This document shows, piece by piece, positions 50,860 to 60,176 of a DNA stretch of 64,000 nt. Position 1 is the first letter of the stretch; each line of letters starts with the position of its first letter. Source of the DNA: Falsiroseomonas ponticola (GTDB lineage: Bacteria; Pseudomonadota; Alphaproteobacteria; Acetobacterales; Acetobacteraceae); the NCBI RefSeq assembly GCF_016805305.1, contig NZ_JAERQN010000003.1:310001-374000 (forward strand). Direction: 5' to 3'. Made by a program: the position numbers and the translations under genes. The notes below the pieces were generated by a model. The model was given only the letters and a program-made list of their open reading frames with translations. It was not told where the DNA came from and searched no databases.

Positions 50860-51835
50860 TCGAACACCCGGCGCGACGCCGGGGGCTGCCCCTGGGGCTG
50901 CCCGGTCGTCGCGCCCGCGCCTGCCGCTGACGCAGGACACGATCAAGGGCATCGCGATCATCGCGCTGGGCTATGGCGTCATCTCCGGCGCCGATGCCGC
51001 GGTGAAATGGGCGCTGCCGGAAGTGGGCGTCGCCGTCGCCATGATCTGGCGCGGCGTCTTTGGCATGATCGCCATCGCCATCCTGTCGCGCGGCCGCGGC
51101 CTGGTGCCGGTGCGGCGGCCGCTGCTGGCGCTGCGATCCATCCTGCACTGCGCGGTCACGGTGTCCTTCTACCTGGCCTGGTTCCGCGGCTTCCCGCTCG
51201 GCGGGTCCTACGCCGTGAACGCGGCGGCGCCGCTGATGATGACGCTGCTCGCCATCCCCCTGCTGGGGGAGAAGGTGGGCTGGCGGCGCTGGACCAGCAC
51301 CTGCGTCGGCTTCGCGGGCGTCATGGTCATCCTGCAGCCCGGCGGCGAGTTGTGGCGGTGGGAGGCGGGGATGCTGCTGGCCGCCGCCGCGCTGCTGGCG
51401 CTGACCCGCATCTGGACCCGCGTGCTGGCCCGCACCGACACGCCCCAGGCCATCGCCTTCGCCCTGCTGGCGGCGCATGTGCCGACGGGCTTTCTCCTGT
51501 TGCCGGTCTTCCCGCCGCTCGGTCCGGTGATCCCTGCCTGGGACATCGCGCTCTGCCTGGGCTTCCTCGGCCTCGCCAATGGCTGCGCGCATTTCCTCTT
51601 CGCCCGCGCCTTCGCCATCGCCCCGGTCTCGGCGCTCGCGCCCTACGAATACACGACGCTGCTCTGGGGCGGCATCCTGGGCTTCCTGCTGTGGGCGGAG
51701 GTGCCGGCGCTGAACACGCTGGTCGGCGCGCTGATCGTGATGGCCGCGGGCCTCTACAACCTGCACCGGGAGCATGTGCGGAAGCGGGAGGCCGAGGCGG
51801 CAACGCGCGACGCGGCCTATGGACCGAGGCCCTGA
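50852..51835 (+). CDS. DMT-superfamily (EamA) transporter 1
   Basis: 327 aa, ten predicted helices in two EamA halves (IAIIALGYGVISGADAAVKW; PLMMTLLAIPLLGEKVGWRRW; APVSALAPYEYTTLLWGGILGFLLWAE). Starts at a TTG overlapping the dehydratase by 8 bases. It is followed immediately by a second EamA gene with the same landmarks, indicating tandem duplication. Substrate unknown; the family exports metabolites. Confidence 0.88.
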   Translation: MADRTPGATPGAAPGAARSSRPRLPLTQDTIKGIAIIALGYGVISGADAAVKWALPEVGVAVAMIWRGVFGMIAIAILSRGRGLVPVRRPLLALRSILHCAVTVSFYLAWFRGFPLGGSYAVNAAAPLMMTLLAIPLLGEKVGWRRWTSTCVGFAGVMVILQPGGELWRWEAGMLLAAAALLALTRIWTRVLARTDTPQAIAFALLAAHVPTGFLLLPVFPPLGPVIPAWDIALCLGFLGLANGCAHFLFARAFAIAPVSALAPYEYTTLLWGGILGFLLWAEVPALNTLVGALIVMAAGLYNLHREHVRKREAEAATRDAAYGPRP

Positions 51836-52747
51836 ATGCCGCTCCGCCACGACCTTCGCCGCGGCATCGTCTTCATGCTCTCGGCCTGCGCGCTCTTCGC
51901 CTTCATGTCCGTGCTGGTGAAGTCGCTGTCCGGCCGCATCCCGTTCCAGGAGCAGATGTTCTTCCGCAGCGCCTTCGCCCTGCCGGTGGTGGCGCTGATC
52001 GTGCTGCGGCGGACGGGGCTGAACGGCGGCTTCGCGACGGTGCTGAAGACCAAGCGCCTCGGCGGCCATGTGGTGCGGGCGCTGAGCGGCGTCTGCGCCA
52101 CCGCCTGTTCCTTCTACGCGCTCGGCGTGCTGCCGCTGGCGGAACACCAGGCGCTGACCAATGCGACGCCGCTCTTCGTCACGATCCTGTCGATCCCCTT
52201 CCTGGGGGAGAAGGTGGGGCTGCACCGTGCGGGCGCGGTGCTGGCGGGGTTCCTCGGCATCCTCATCATCGCCTTCGGCCAGGGCGCCTTCACCGGCGAC
52301 TATGGCGGCGCCGCGCGCATGGGCATCATCGCGGCGACGACGCATGGCGTCTTCTCCGCCATCACGACGCTGATGGTGCGCAGCCTCTCGGCGACCGAGG
52401 CCTCCACCACCATCGTCATGTGGCAGTCGCTGCTGATGACGGGGATCATCGGCCTGGCGCTGCCCTTCGTCTGGGTGACGCCGAGCTGGCAGGACCTGCT
52501 GCTGCTGATGGCGATCGGCACGCTGGGGGGCGTGGCGCAGACGCTGCTGACGGAAGCCTGGGCCAGCGCGCAGGTCTCGGCGCTCGCCCCCTATTCCTAT
52601 TCCTCGCTGCTCTGGGCGATCCTGTTCGGCATGATCTTCTTCGGCAATGTGCCGAGCCTCTGGACGCTGGCCGGCGCCTCGGCGATCGTGGCGGCGAGCC
52701 TCTACATCATGCATCGCGAATTGCTGCGCGGGAGGAAGAAGCCTTGA
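51836..52747 (+). CDS. DMT-superfamily (EamA) transporter 2
   Basis: 303 aa, ten helices, paralogue of the preceding gene: TPLFVTILSIPFLGEKVGLHR and SALAPYSYSSLLWAILFGMIFFGN match the equivalent blocks there, as does the HRE motif near the C-terminus. The ATG abuts the previous stop with no gap. The two may function as separate exporters or a pair. The stop overlaps the MBL start (TTGA). Confidence 0.9.
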   Translation: MPLRHDLRRGIVFMLSACALFAFMSVLVKSLSGRIPFQEQMFFRSAFALPVVALIVLRRTGLNGGFATVLKTKRLGGHVVRALSGVCATACSFYALGVLPLAEHQALTNATPLFVTILSIPFLGEKVGLHRAGAVLAGFLGILIIAFGQGAFTGDYGGAARMGIIAATTHGVFSAITTLMVRSLSATEASTTIVMWQSLLMTGIIGLALPFVWVTPSWQDLLLLMAIGTLGGVAQTLLTEAWASAQVSALAPYSYSSLLWAILFGMIFFGNVPSLWTLAGASAIVAASLYIMHRELLRGRKKP

Positions 52748-53628
52748 GCATCCCGTTCCTGCGCGAGGACAGCGCGGAAGTCGGCATCGTGCAGCATGTC
52801 GCCCCCGGCGTGCGGCGCATCCTCTGCGGCAATCCCGGTCCCTTCACCTGGCGCGGCACCAATACCTACCTGATCGGGCGCGGCCGCGTGGCCGTGCTGG
52901 ACCCCGGCCCCGCCGATGCCGCGCAATGCGAGGCGATCCTGCGCGCGACGGCGGGGGAGGCGATCACGCACATCCTGGTCAGCCACACGCATCGCGACCA
53001 TTCGCCGGGCGTCGCCGCGCTGGCTGCCGCCACGGGCGCGCCAAGCCTCGGCTTCGGCCCGCATGTGACGCCGCCCGACCAGGGCGGGGAGGGGGGCGAC
53101 CATGATTTCCGCCCCGAAATCACCCTGCCCGACGGCGCGGTGGTGGAGGGCGATGACTGGCGCGTCACGGCGCTGCACACGCCGGGCCATTGCGCCAACC
53201 ACCTCTGCTTCGCGCTGGAGAACGATTCCGGCGCCGGCACGCTGTTCAGCGCCGATCATGTGATGAGCTGGTCCACCACCGTGGTCAGCCCGCCCGATGG
53301 CGACATGGCGCATTACATGGCGTCACTCGCGAAACTCGCGGCGCGGGAGCATGACCTCTATCTGCCCGGCCACGGCCCGCCCCTGCCGGACCCCGCGGGC
53401 TTCGTCGCCGCGCTGCATGCGCATCGGCGGGAGCGGGAGGCGAAGGTGCTGGACTCGCTGCGCGCGGCGGGCCGCGCGACGGCGCTGGATTTGGTGCCGG
53501 CCGCCTATGGCCCGTCGCTCGATCCGCGCCTGGTGCCGGCCGCGGCCCGCAGCCTGCTGGCGCATCTCATCAAGCTGGCCTCGGAGGGCGAAGCGGTGCG
53601 GGACGGGGAGAGCTTCGAGGCGCGGTGA
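52744..53628 (+). CDS. MBL-fold metallo-hydrolase (LACTB2-like)
   Basis: 294 aa metallo-beta-lactamase-fold enzyme. Metal site HTHRDHSPG, then HTPGHCANHLCF, SADHVMSW and YLPGHGPPL. A C-terminal winged-helix-like segment follows (HRREREAKVLDSLRAAGRATALDLVPAAYG), as in LACTB2-type hydrolases. It starts at a TTG overlapping the upstream stop. Substrate not predictable; thioester, lactone or RNA cleavage are all known in the group. Last gene of the operon starting at 48485. Confidence 0.9.
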   Translation: MSIPFLREDSAEVGIVQHVAPGVRRILCGNPGPFTWRGTNTYLIGRGRVAVLDPGPADAAQCEAILRATAGEAITHILVSHTHRDHSPGVAALAAATGAPSLGFGPHVTPPDQGGEGGDHDFRPEITLPDGAVVEGDDWRVTALHTPGHCANHLCFALENDSGAGTLFSADHVMSWSTTVVSPPDGDMAHYMASLAKLAAREHDLYLPGHGPPLPDPAGFVAALHAHRREREAKVLDSLRAAGRATALDLVPAAYGPSLDPRLVPAAARSLLAHLIKLASEGEAVRDGESFEAR

Positions 53629-53655
53629 GCCGCTACTCGTAGGCGCTTTTGCGCT

Positions 53656-54351
53656 CTACTCGTCGCTCATCCGGTTGTCGTTGCCGCGATAGACGATCTT
53701 CGGCAGCGCGGCGCGCGCGGCCGGTGGCGTCGCATGCCAGGCCTGGAACTCCACCAGGATGCGCTCCGTGATGTTCGCGAGCTTCGCATCCAGCGCCTTC
53801 GACAGCGGATACCAGTCCAGCCCTTCCAATTCGCCGGAGCCCGCAATTTCCCCCCGCACCGCGCTGGCCGGGGCGATCAGGAAGCGGGCGTTGAAGCGCA
53901 TGCTGCGCGTCGTCGGCGTGACGGCGCGGCAGAGATAGTCGAGCGCGGAGAGGTCGGCCATCAGCCGCTTGCCCTTCACCTCCCCCATCAGCAGCCCGGT
54001 TTCCTCGTACAATTCACGCACCGCCGCCACGCCCAGCGCCCGGGCGAGGGAAGGCGGTGCGCGATGTGCCAACAGGGCCAGGGTCTCCGGCTTCAACTCG
54101 GACAGCGCCTTGACGCCATGGTCGGCGCGATCGACGCGGCCGCCGGGGAAGACCAGCACGCTCGGCATGAATTTGTGCTTGGCGTGGCGCATGCCCATCA
54201 GGATCTCGGGCTCCTCCCCGCCGTCTCGCCAGACGATCAGGCTCGCGGCGTGGCGCGGCTTCACCGCGTGCTTCTTCGCGGGTTTGGCGGGGACGAGGTC
54301 CGCGCCGCCGGGATTGTCCGCCGCCGGGTCCTTGGGCTTGGCGTCAGTCAA
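53656..54351 (-). CDS. NUDIX hydrolase
   Basis: 231 aa. The NUDIX box ends in RELYEETGL, with FPGGRVDRADHG supplying the N-terminal glycine; a 30-residue insertion separates the halves, as in the CoA-diphosphatase/NUDT19-like branch. A basic 30-residue N-terminal leader (PAKPAKKHAVKPRHAA) is present. The TTG start overlaps the nitroreductase stop by 8 bases. The association with acyl-CoA genes makes a CoA or acyl-CoA pyrophosphatase plausible (inference). Confidence 0.88.
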   Translation of the reverse strand: MTDAKPKDPAADNPGGADLVPAKPAKKHAVKPRHAASLIVWRDGGEEPEILMGMRHAKHKFMPSVLVFPGGRVDRADHGVKALSELKPETLALLAHRAPPSLARALGVAAVRELYEETGLLMGEVKGKRLMADLSALDYLCRAVTPTTRSMRFNARFLIAPASAVRGEIAGSGELEGLDWYPLSKALDAKLANITERILVEFQAWHATPPAARAALPKIVYRGNDNRMSDE

Positions 54352-55189
54352 GGTTCAGACCCTTCGAGGCGAGCCAGGCGCGAAGGTTCGCGCGTTCCGG
54401 CACCGACAATTGCCGCGCGGCATTCTCGCTCCAGGTGCAGCCTTCCGGCTTCGGGCCATGCACCTCCGGATATCGCGGCTTGCCCGGCGGGCGCAGCGCA
54501 TCATAGGCGGGCAGGGCGGGCGCCAGGCCGCTGTCGTCATAGCCTTCGCGATGCACGACGACGGAAGGCGGCAGGCGGGGCGAAGTGGCGTTGCGCGCCG
54601 CGGGGAAGCCCAGCGTCAGCCCCGCCACGGGGAAGACGCCATCGGGCAGCCCGAACAGCGAGGCGATGAGGTCGAGGTGGTTGCGCACATAGGAGATCGG
54701 GCAGGTGCCGAGCCCCGCATGATGCGCGGCCATGATGCCGAACCCCATGGCCAGCGCCGCATCCGCGGTGGCGTTGAGGAAGGTATCGACGCTGTCATTG
54801 GCGTGCGCGCGGCCGTGATGGGCACAGACCAGCCGCCCGCGCCGCACATCGCCGCAGAAGACCAGCAGGATCGGCGCTTCCTTGATCCAGGGCATGGTGC
54901 CGATGGCATCAGCGATGGCCGCGATTTTCGCGGCGTCCCGCGTCACCAGGATGGAATACTGCTGCAGGTCCGATTTGGCGGGCGCCGATTGCGCGCCCGC
55001 CAGCACCGTATCCAGCAGCGCATCCGGCACCGGATCGGCGGTGTAGCGCCGGGTCACGCTGCGGCCGAGCAGCGCCGCGAGGGCTTCCGGCACCTCCGCC
55101 GGGGTGAAGGGCAGCGCGCCGTAGCGGGCGCGGATCAGGGCTTCGGCATCCATGGCCGACAGGGTGGCACCGGGCGCGGGCGCCGTCAC
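54344..55189 (-). CDS. Nitroreductase-family flavoprotein
   Basis: 281 aa FMN-dependent oxidoreductase. Features: RSVTRRYTADPVPDALLDTVLAGAQSAPAKSDLQQYSILV (FMN-binding Arg cluster and Ser), DAALAMGFGIMAAHHAGLGTCPISYVRN, and VFPVAGLTLGFPA, all like NfsA/Frp-type nitroreductases. The GTG start overlaps the acyl-CoA ligase stop by four bases; an internal ATG at 55153 is an alternative. Physiological substrate unknown. Confidence 0.88.
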   Translation of the reverse strand: MTAPAPGATLSAMDAEALIRARYGALPFTPAEVPEALAALLGRSVTRRYTADPVPDALLDTVLAGAQSAPAKSDLQQYSILVTRDAAKIAAIADAIGTMPWIKEAPILLVFCGDVRRGRLVCAHHGRAHANDSVDTFLNATADAALAMGFGIMAAHHAGLGTCPISYVRNHLDLIASLFGLPDGVFPVAGLTLGFPAARNATSPRLPPSVVVHREGYDDSGLAPALPAYDALRPPGKPRYPEVHGPKPEGCTWSENAARQLSVPERANLRAWLASKGLNLD

Positions 55190-57228
55190 GCCCGCACCAC
55201 CCAGGCATCGGCGACGGTCACGCCCTCGCCCGGCCGGCCGATGATCAGCGGGTTGATCTCCGCCTCCGCCACTTCCGGCACCGCGGCCAGGGCGGAGACG
55301 GCGACGATGGCGGCGGCCAGCGCCTCCACATCGCCCTTCGGCAGGTTGCGCCAGCCCGTCAGGGGCTTCATGGCGCGGACCTCCCCGATCATCGCATGGG
55401 CTTCGGCGAGGCCGACCGGCGCCAGGCGCAGCGCGATGTCGCGATGCAGTTCGGACAGCACGCCGCCGGCACCGAGCAGCACCACCGGCCCCACTTCCGG
55501 GTCCCGCCGGAAGCCCAGGATCGCCTCAGCCAGGCCCTTCGCCATGGGCTGCACCAGCATGCCGGTGAGGCGCGCCGTGGGGGCGGCCGCCGTGACGCGG
55601 GCGCGCATGGCGGTGGCGGCTTCGCGCAGCGCCGCGGCATCGGCGATATGCAGTGCGACGCCGCCGACCTCCGTCTTGTGCGCCAGGTCGGGCGACAGGA
55701 TCTTCAGCGCGACGGGGTAGCGGAGCCCCACCGGCGGCTCCTCCTGCATCACCTGGCTGTCGGAAGCGAGGCCTAGGGCGGCGAAGAGGGCGCGGGCGTC
55801 GGCCTCGTCCGGCGCCGCTGGCACGGTGACGGCGGGTGCGGGAAGGTCCGGCACGGCGGCGGGGGCGCGCCAGTCGCAGAAGGCCCGGATGGCGTCGGCC
55901 GCACCCTCCGGCGTGCGGAAGGCAGCAATGCCCGCTTCCGCCAGCATGCGCAGCGAGGCCTCGGCCTGGGGCGCCAGGAAGGCGGCGATCGGCTTGCCGG
56001 GAATCGTCGCGGCTTCGACCACGCCGCCGACCGCATCCTTGGGTCGGAACTGGGCGGAGGAGCCGACGACGACCAGGGCGAGGTCCGTGTCCTCCGCGCT
56101 GCGCAGCGCGTCCAGGCCCGCCATCACGCGGTCCGGCCGCGTGCCGGCCAGCGTCATGTCGAGCAGCCGCGCATGGTGCGGCAGCTTCGCCGCCTCCAGC
56201 TTCGCGGAGGCGACGGCATCGGGCTTCTTCGCCTCGATCCCCAGCACGCCCAGCGCATCCACGGCCAGTGCACCGCCGCCACCCGTCGTCGTCATCACGC
56301 CGACGCCGCGATGCACCCGCGCGGCGGGACGGCGTCCTGCCACCAGCAGCGGCAATTCGAGCAGCGCTTCCAGCATCGTCACGCGCAGGATGCCATGCGC
56401 GCGGAAGAACGCGTCCGCCGCCGCATCGCTGCCGGCCAGCGCGCCGGTATGGCTGTTCGCGAGCTCCGCGCCGAAGGGGCTGCGGCCGAGCTTGAGCGCG
56501 ACGATGGGCTTGCCGAGGCGATGCGACTTCGCTGCCGCGGCCGCCATCTGCTCCGGCGCGCGGATCGCCTCCAGGAACAGGCAGACCACATCCACATCGG
56601 GATCATCGAGCGCCAGCGACGCGATCTCGCCGGCCGTCAGGTCGGCCTCGTTCCCCGTGCCGATGAGGTGGGAGAAGCCGAGCCCCCGCGCCGCGCCGCG
56701 GGACAGCAGCGCGCCCATCATGGAGCCGGATTGGGAGATCAGCGCGACGCGGCCTGCGGGCAGCGCTTCGGCTTCCAGCGCCGCATTGGTCGTCAGCGCC
56801 GTGCGCGCATTGGCATTGACCACGCCCATGGAGTTCGGCCCGAGCAGCCGCATGCCGCCCACCTTCGCCGCTTCCAGCACGCGGGCCTGCAGCGCGGCAC
56901 CTTCCGGCCCCGCTTCCGCGAAGCCATCGGCCAGCACGCAGGCCAGCGGGATGCCACGCCTGGCGCAGGCCGCGACCTGCGCTTCGACATTGTCGGTGCC
57001 GAGCAGGATGTAGGCGAAGTCGATCGCGCCGGGGATGTCCTCGATCGAGGCATAGGCGCGCTCGCCCAGCACCTCCGCGGCACGGGGATTCACCGGGAAG
57101 AGTTCGCCGGTATAGCCATGCCGGCGCAGGTAGCGCTGCGGCCGCGCCGTCAGCCTCCCCTCATCGGCGGAGGCGCCGATGAGCGCGATGCGGCGTGGGT
57201 TCAGCAGCGCCTGCGCCAGCGAGGTCAC
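55186..57228 (-). CDS. ADP-forming acyl-CoA ligase (acetate-CoA ligase family)
   Basis: 680 aa fusion of the alpha and beta parts of NDP-forming acyl-CoA synthetase. N-terminal CoA-binding domain (LLNPRRIALIGASADEGRL), succinyl-CoA-ligase-like domain with ISQSGSMMGALLSRGAARGLGFSHLIGTGNEADL and the phospho-histidine region SHTGALAGSDAAADAF, then an ATP-grasp domain (LRYPVALKILSPDLAHKTEVGGVAL, EINPLIIG). Reversibly couples acyl-CoA cleavage to ATP synthesis. The GTG start overlaps the dehydrogenase stop (GTGA). Confidence 0.93.
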   Translation of the reverse strand: MTSLAQALLNPRRIALIGASADEGRLTARPQRYLRRHGYTGELFPVNPRAAEVLGERAYASIEDIPGAIDFAYILLGTDNVEAQVAACARRGIPLACVLADGFAEAGPEGAALQARVLEAAKVGGMRLLGPNSMGVVNANARTALTTNAALEAEALPAGRVALISQSGSMMGALLSRGAARGLGFSHLIGTGNEADLTAGEIASLALDDPDVDVVCLFLEAIRAPEQMAAAAAKSHRLGKPIVALKLGRSPFGAELANSHTGALAGSDAAADAFFRAHGILRVTMLEALLELPLLVAGRRPAARVHRGVGVMTTTGGGGALAVDALGVLGIEAKKPDAVASAKLEAAKLPHHARLLDMTLAGTRPDRVMAGLDALRSAEDTDLALVVVGSSAQFRPKDAVGGVVEAATIPGKPIAAFLAPQAEASLRMLAEAGIAAFRTPEGAADAIRAFCDWRAPAAVPDLPAPAVTVPAAPDEADARALFAALGLASDSQVMQEEPPVGLRYPVALKILSPDLAHKTEVGGVALHIADAAALREAATAMRARVTAAAPTARLTGMLVQPMAKGLAEAILGFRRDPEVGPVVLLGAGGVLSELHRDIALRLAPVGLAEAHAMIGEVRAMKPLTGWRNLPKGDVEALAAAIVAVSALAAVPEVAEAEINPLIIGRPGEGVTVADAWVVRA

Positions 57229-58376
57229 TTGGACGGCCTCTGGGAGAAGCTGCGGCCGAAGATGCCTTCCGCGATGCGGTTCTTCATCATCTCCAGGCTG
57301 CCGCCCGCGATCATCCAGCCCCGCGTCTTGCGCACGCAGTATTCGATCAGCAGGTCCTGGCTGTAGCCCGTGCCGCCCATGATCTGCATGGATTCGTTGG
57401 ACGCCATCCAGCCAGCCTGGTTGCACGCGTATTTCGCGATCGCGATCTGCTGGGCGTCAGGCAGGCCATCGCCGGCGCCGACCGCGGCACGATACAGCAG
57501 CAACTGCGCGGCATCGAGCGCCACCCGCATTTCGGAAAACTTCCATTGCAGGCCCTGGAATTCCATCAGGGCGCGGCCGAACTGCTTGCGCTGTTCGGCA
57601 TGCGCCTTGGCCTGGCGGAAGCAGTATTCGCCGAGCGCCAGCGCGCGCGTCGTGTTGCCGCAGCGCTCGACATTGAAGCCCGCGATCTGCTTGCGGAACC
57701 CGCCCTCGCCCAGCAGCACGTTCTCGGCGGGGATGAAGACATTGTCGAAGTAGAGCGCACACCAGGTCTCGCCATTCATGTAGCGGCTGGGCTGGCCGAG
57801 GCGGAAACCCTCCATCCCGCGTTCCACGATGACGGAGCCGATGCCGTTCACGCCGGGTCCGAAGCGGCAATAGATGACGAAGACACCGGCATCCTCGGTG
57901 TTGCTCGTGAACACCTTGCCGCCGTTCAGCCGGTATCCGTTGCCATCCTTCGTGCAGGTGGTCTTGAGGTCCGTCAGCGCCGACCCCGCATCGGGTTCCG
58001 TCATGCCGACGGCGGCGATCGTCTCGCCCTTCAGCAGCGGCGTGAAGTACCTCTCCTTCTGCCCGGGCGTCGCGTATTCCGCGAAGGTCCGGAAGGCGCC
58101 GAAATTGCCGGCCTGCAGCACATCCGCGCTGCGCGGGCAGACATAGGCGATCTGCTCCATCGCGAGCACGGCATCGAACAGCGTGCCGCCCTGGCCGCCA
58201 TCCTCCTCCGGCAGCATGATGCCGAAGAGGCCGTTCTCCGCCATCAGCTTGGCGACGTCCCAGGGGAAGCGCTCGTCATGCGCCCGCGCCACGGCGTCCT
58301 TCGCCAGATGCGTCTCCGCGAAGCGGCGCACGCTGTCCTGGAAGGCGATCTGTTCCTCGGTCAGGCCGAAATGCAT
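57225..58376 (-). CDS. Acyl-CoA dehydrogenase
   Basis: 383 aa FAD enzyme. Landmarks: LTEEQIAFQDSVRRFAE, LPEEDGGQGGTLFDAV, AVGMTEPDAGSALTDLKTT, AHAEQRKQFGRALMEFQGLQWKFSEM and MQIMGGTGYSQDLLIEYCVRKTRG. These show the complete three-domain fold. It oxidises an acyl-CoA to the enoyl-CoA, feeding electrons to ETF. ATG shares a base with the SDR stop (TGATG). Chain-length preference unknown. Confidence 0.94.
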   Translation of the reverse strand: MHFGLTEEQIAFQDSVRRFAETHLAKDAVARAHDERFPWDVAKLMAENGLFGIMLPEEDGGQGGTLFDAVLAMEQIAYVCPRSADVLQAGNFGAFRTFAEYATPGQKERYFTPLLKGETIAAVGMTEPDAGSALTDLKTTCTKDGNGYRLNGGKVFTSNTEDAGVFVIYCRFGPGVNGIGSVIVERGMEGFRLGQPSRYMNGETWCALYFDNVFIPAENVLLGEGGFRKQIAGFNVERCGNTTRALALGEYCFRQAKAHAEQRKQFGRALMEFQGLQWKFSEMRVALDAAQLLLYRAAVGAGDGLPDAQQIAIAKYACNQAGWMASNESMQIMGGTGYSQDLLIEYCVRKTRGWMIAGGSLEMMKNRIAEGIFGRSFSQRPSK

Positions 58377-59287
58377 CAGACGGGATCCCACGAAAACACG
58401 TCGCCGCTGCGGTCGAGCGGCAGGAAATGCGACTTCAGCGCCGGCAGCGCGGTCTCCGCGATGGCTTCCGGCGTCCAGCCCTCGCCGCGATGCGTGCTGC
58501 GGATCGGGCGCGGCTGGCTGAACAGGAACAGCTCATTGTGCCGGGCGGCGAAGATCTGGCCGGTGACGTCCTTCGCCGCATCGGAGGCCAGGAACACCGC
58601 GAGCGGCGCGTTCTTGTCCGGCGTCATCTGCTGCAGCCGTGCGACGCGCGCGCGCTCGGCCTCCGTGCTGGCGGGGATGGAGCTGGTCATGCGCGACCAG
58701 GCGAAGGGCGCGATGCAGTTGGACCGCACGCCGAAGCGCTGCATGTCGAGCGCGATCGATTTGGACATCGCTGCGATGCCGAGTTTCGCAGCCGAGTAGT
58801 TGGCCTGTCCGAAATTGCCGATGAGGCCCGAGGTCGAGGTCATGTGCACATAGGCGCCGCTGCCCTGCTTGCGAAAATGCTCGGCGGCGGCGCGGCTGAC
58901 GAAGAAGCTGCCGTTCAGGTGGACGTTGATGACGGCCAGCCATTCCTCCGGCGACATCTTGTGGAAGATCTGGTCCCGCAGGATGCCGGCATTGTTCACG
59001 ACGATGTCGATGCGGCCGAAGGAATCCAGCGCTGTCTGTACGATGCGCTGGGCATTCGCCCATTCCGCCACGCTGTCCGTATTCACCACCGCGCGCCCGC
59101 CGCGCTGCTGGATGATGGCGACGGTCTGCTCGCCCGGCGTCGTGCTGGTCGGGCCCTCGCCCGTCAGGCTGGCGCCGATGTCGTTGACCACGACCGCGGC
59201 CCCCGCCAGCGCCATGGCGAGGGCGATTTCCCGCCCGATCCCGCCGCCCGCCCCGGTCACCACCGCGACCTTGCCTTCGAGCATCAT
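58376..59287 (-). CDS. Short-chain dehydrogenase, MFE-2 hydroxyacyl-CoA type
   Basis: 303 aa. TGAGGGIGRE cofactor motif, NNAGILRD, catalytic Tyr164 and Lys168 (NYSAAKLG) with Ser151 or Ser153. The long VNDIGASLTGEG segment after the second strand is typical of peroxisomal MFE-2-like (3R)-hydroxyacyl-CoA dehydrogenases. It starts at 59287 after GGGAGG. First gene of a five-gene overlapping operon; with the dehydrogenase and ligase it suggests beta-oxidation of a specific acid. Confidence 0.93.
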   Translation of the reverse strand: MMLEGKVAVVTGAGGGIGREIALAMALAGAAVVVNDIGASLTGEGPTSTTPGEQTVAIIQQRGGRAVVNTDSVAEWANAQRIVQTALDSFGRIDIVVNNAGILRDQIFHKMSPEEWLAVINVHLNGSFFVSRAAAEHFRKQGSGAYVHMTSTSGLIGNFGQANYSAAKLGIAAMSKSIALDMQRFGVRSNCIAPFAWSRMTSSIPASTEAERARVARLQQMTPDKNAPLAVFLASDAAKDVTGQIFAARHNELFLFSQPRPIRSTHRGEGWTPEAIAETALPALKSHFLPLDRSGDVFSWDPV

Positions 59288-59408
59288 GCCGGCTGCCTCC
59301 CTCTTGCGCAGAGGCGTTCTAGGCCGCTGCGATCGGGTCGTGAAGCCGGGTTGCCCGGATCGCGGCGCGCACTATTCTGTTCTCGCGTAGCCGGGTCAGG
59401 GAAACAGC

Positions 59409-60176
59409 ATGGCGTTGGTTGCCCTTGAAGGGGTCGGAAAGACCTTCCGCGGCCGCACGGGCGCGTGGGAGGCGGTGCGCGACTTCTCCCTGGAACTGGC
59501 GGAGGGCGAGTTCTTCTGCCTGCTCGGCACCTCCGGCTGCGGGAAGACCACGGTCCTCAACATGCTGGCGGGGTTCGAGGCGCCGACAGCCGGCCGCATC
59601 CTGCTGGATGGCAAGCCCGTGCGCGGCCCCGGCGCCGATCGCGGCGTGGTCTTCCAGGGGCATGACAGCCTCTATGACTGGCTGACCGCGCTGGACAACA
59701 TCGCCTTCGGGTTGCGCCTGCGCGGCATGGCGAAGGCGGAGCGCCGCGCGGTCGCGAACCGCTTCCTGACGATGGTCGGGCTGACGGGGCAGGGGGCCAA
59801 GCACCCCTCCGAACTCTCCGGCGGCATGAAGCAGCGCATCCAGATCGCCCGCGCGCTGGCGAATGATCCGCGCATCCTCCTGATGGACGAACCCTTCGGC
59901 GCGCTGGATGCGATGACGCGCGCCGTGCTGCAGAACGAACTCTCCCGCATCTGGGCGGAGACGCGGAAGACCGTGCTCTTCATCACCCATGACATCGAGG
60001 AAGCGGTCGCGCTCTCCACCCGCGTCGGCGTCATGAAGCGCGGGCCGGGCGGCACGCTGAAGGCCGTGGTGCCGGTCGATCTTCCCTTTCCCCGCGAACG
60101 CACCTCGGACGGCTTCATGCAGACATTCCGCCAGGTCCATGCGCTGATCCATGAGGAGATCCACCCTCATGAATAA
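59409..60176 (+). CDS. Nitrate/sulfonate/taurine-type ABC ATPase
   Basis: 255 aa ATP-binding subunit of the TauB/SsuB/NrtD group. Walker A GTSGCGKTT, signature LSGGMKQRIQIARAL, Walker B LLMDEPFGALD, H-loop ITHDIEEAVAL. AGGGAA precedes the ATG by 6 bases. Overlaps the permease gene by 8 bases. First gene of a four-gene operon that includes a chlorite-dismutase-family protein, divergent from the acyl-CoA operon. Confidence 0.94.
   Translation: MALVALEGVGKTFRGRTGAWEAVRDFSLELAEGEFFCLLGTSGCGKTTVLNMLAGFEAPTAGRILLDGKPVRGPGADRGVVFQGHDSLYDWLTALDNIAFGLRLRGMAKAERRAVANRFLTMVGLTGQGAKHPSELSGGMKQRIQIARALANDPRILLMDEPFGALDAMTRAVLQNELSRIWAETRKTVLFITHDIEEAVALSTRVGVMKRGPGGTLKAVVPVDLPFPRERTSDGFMQTFRQVHALIHEEIHPHE

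Noticed and set aside
51007..53628. 873-codon ORF spanning both EamA genes and the MBL hydrolase
   Set aside because: Coding only from 52744; upstream it is out of frame with both transporters.
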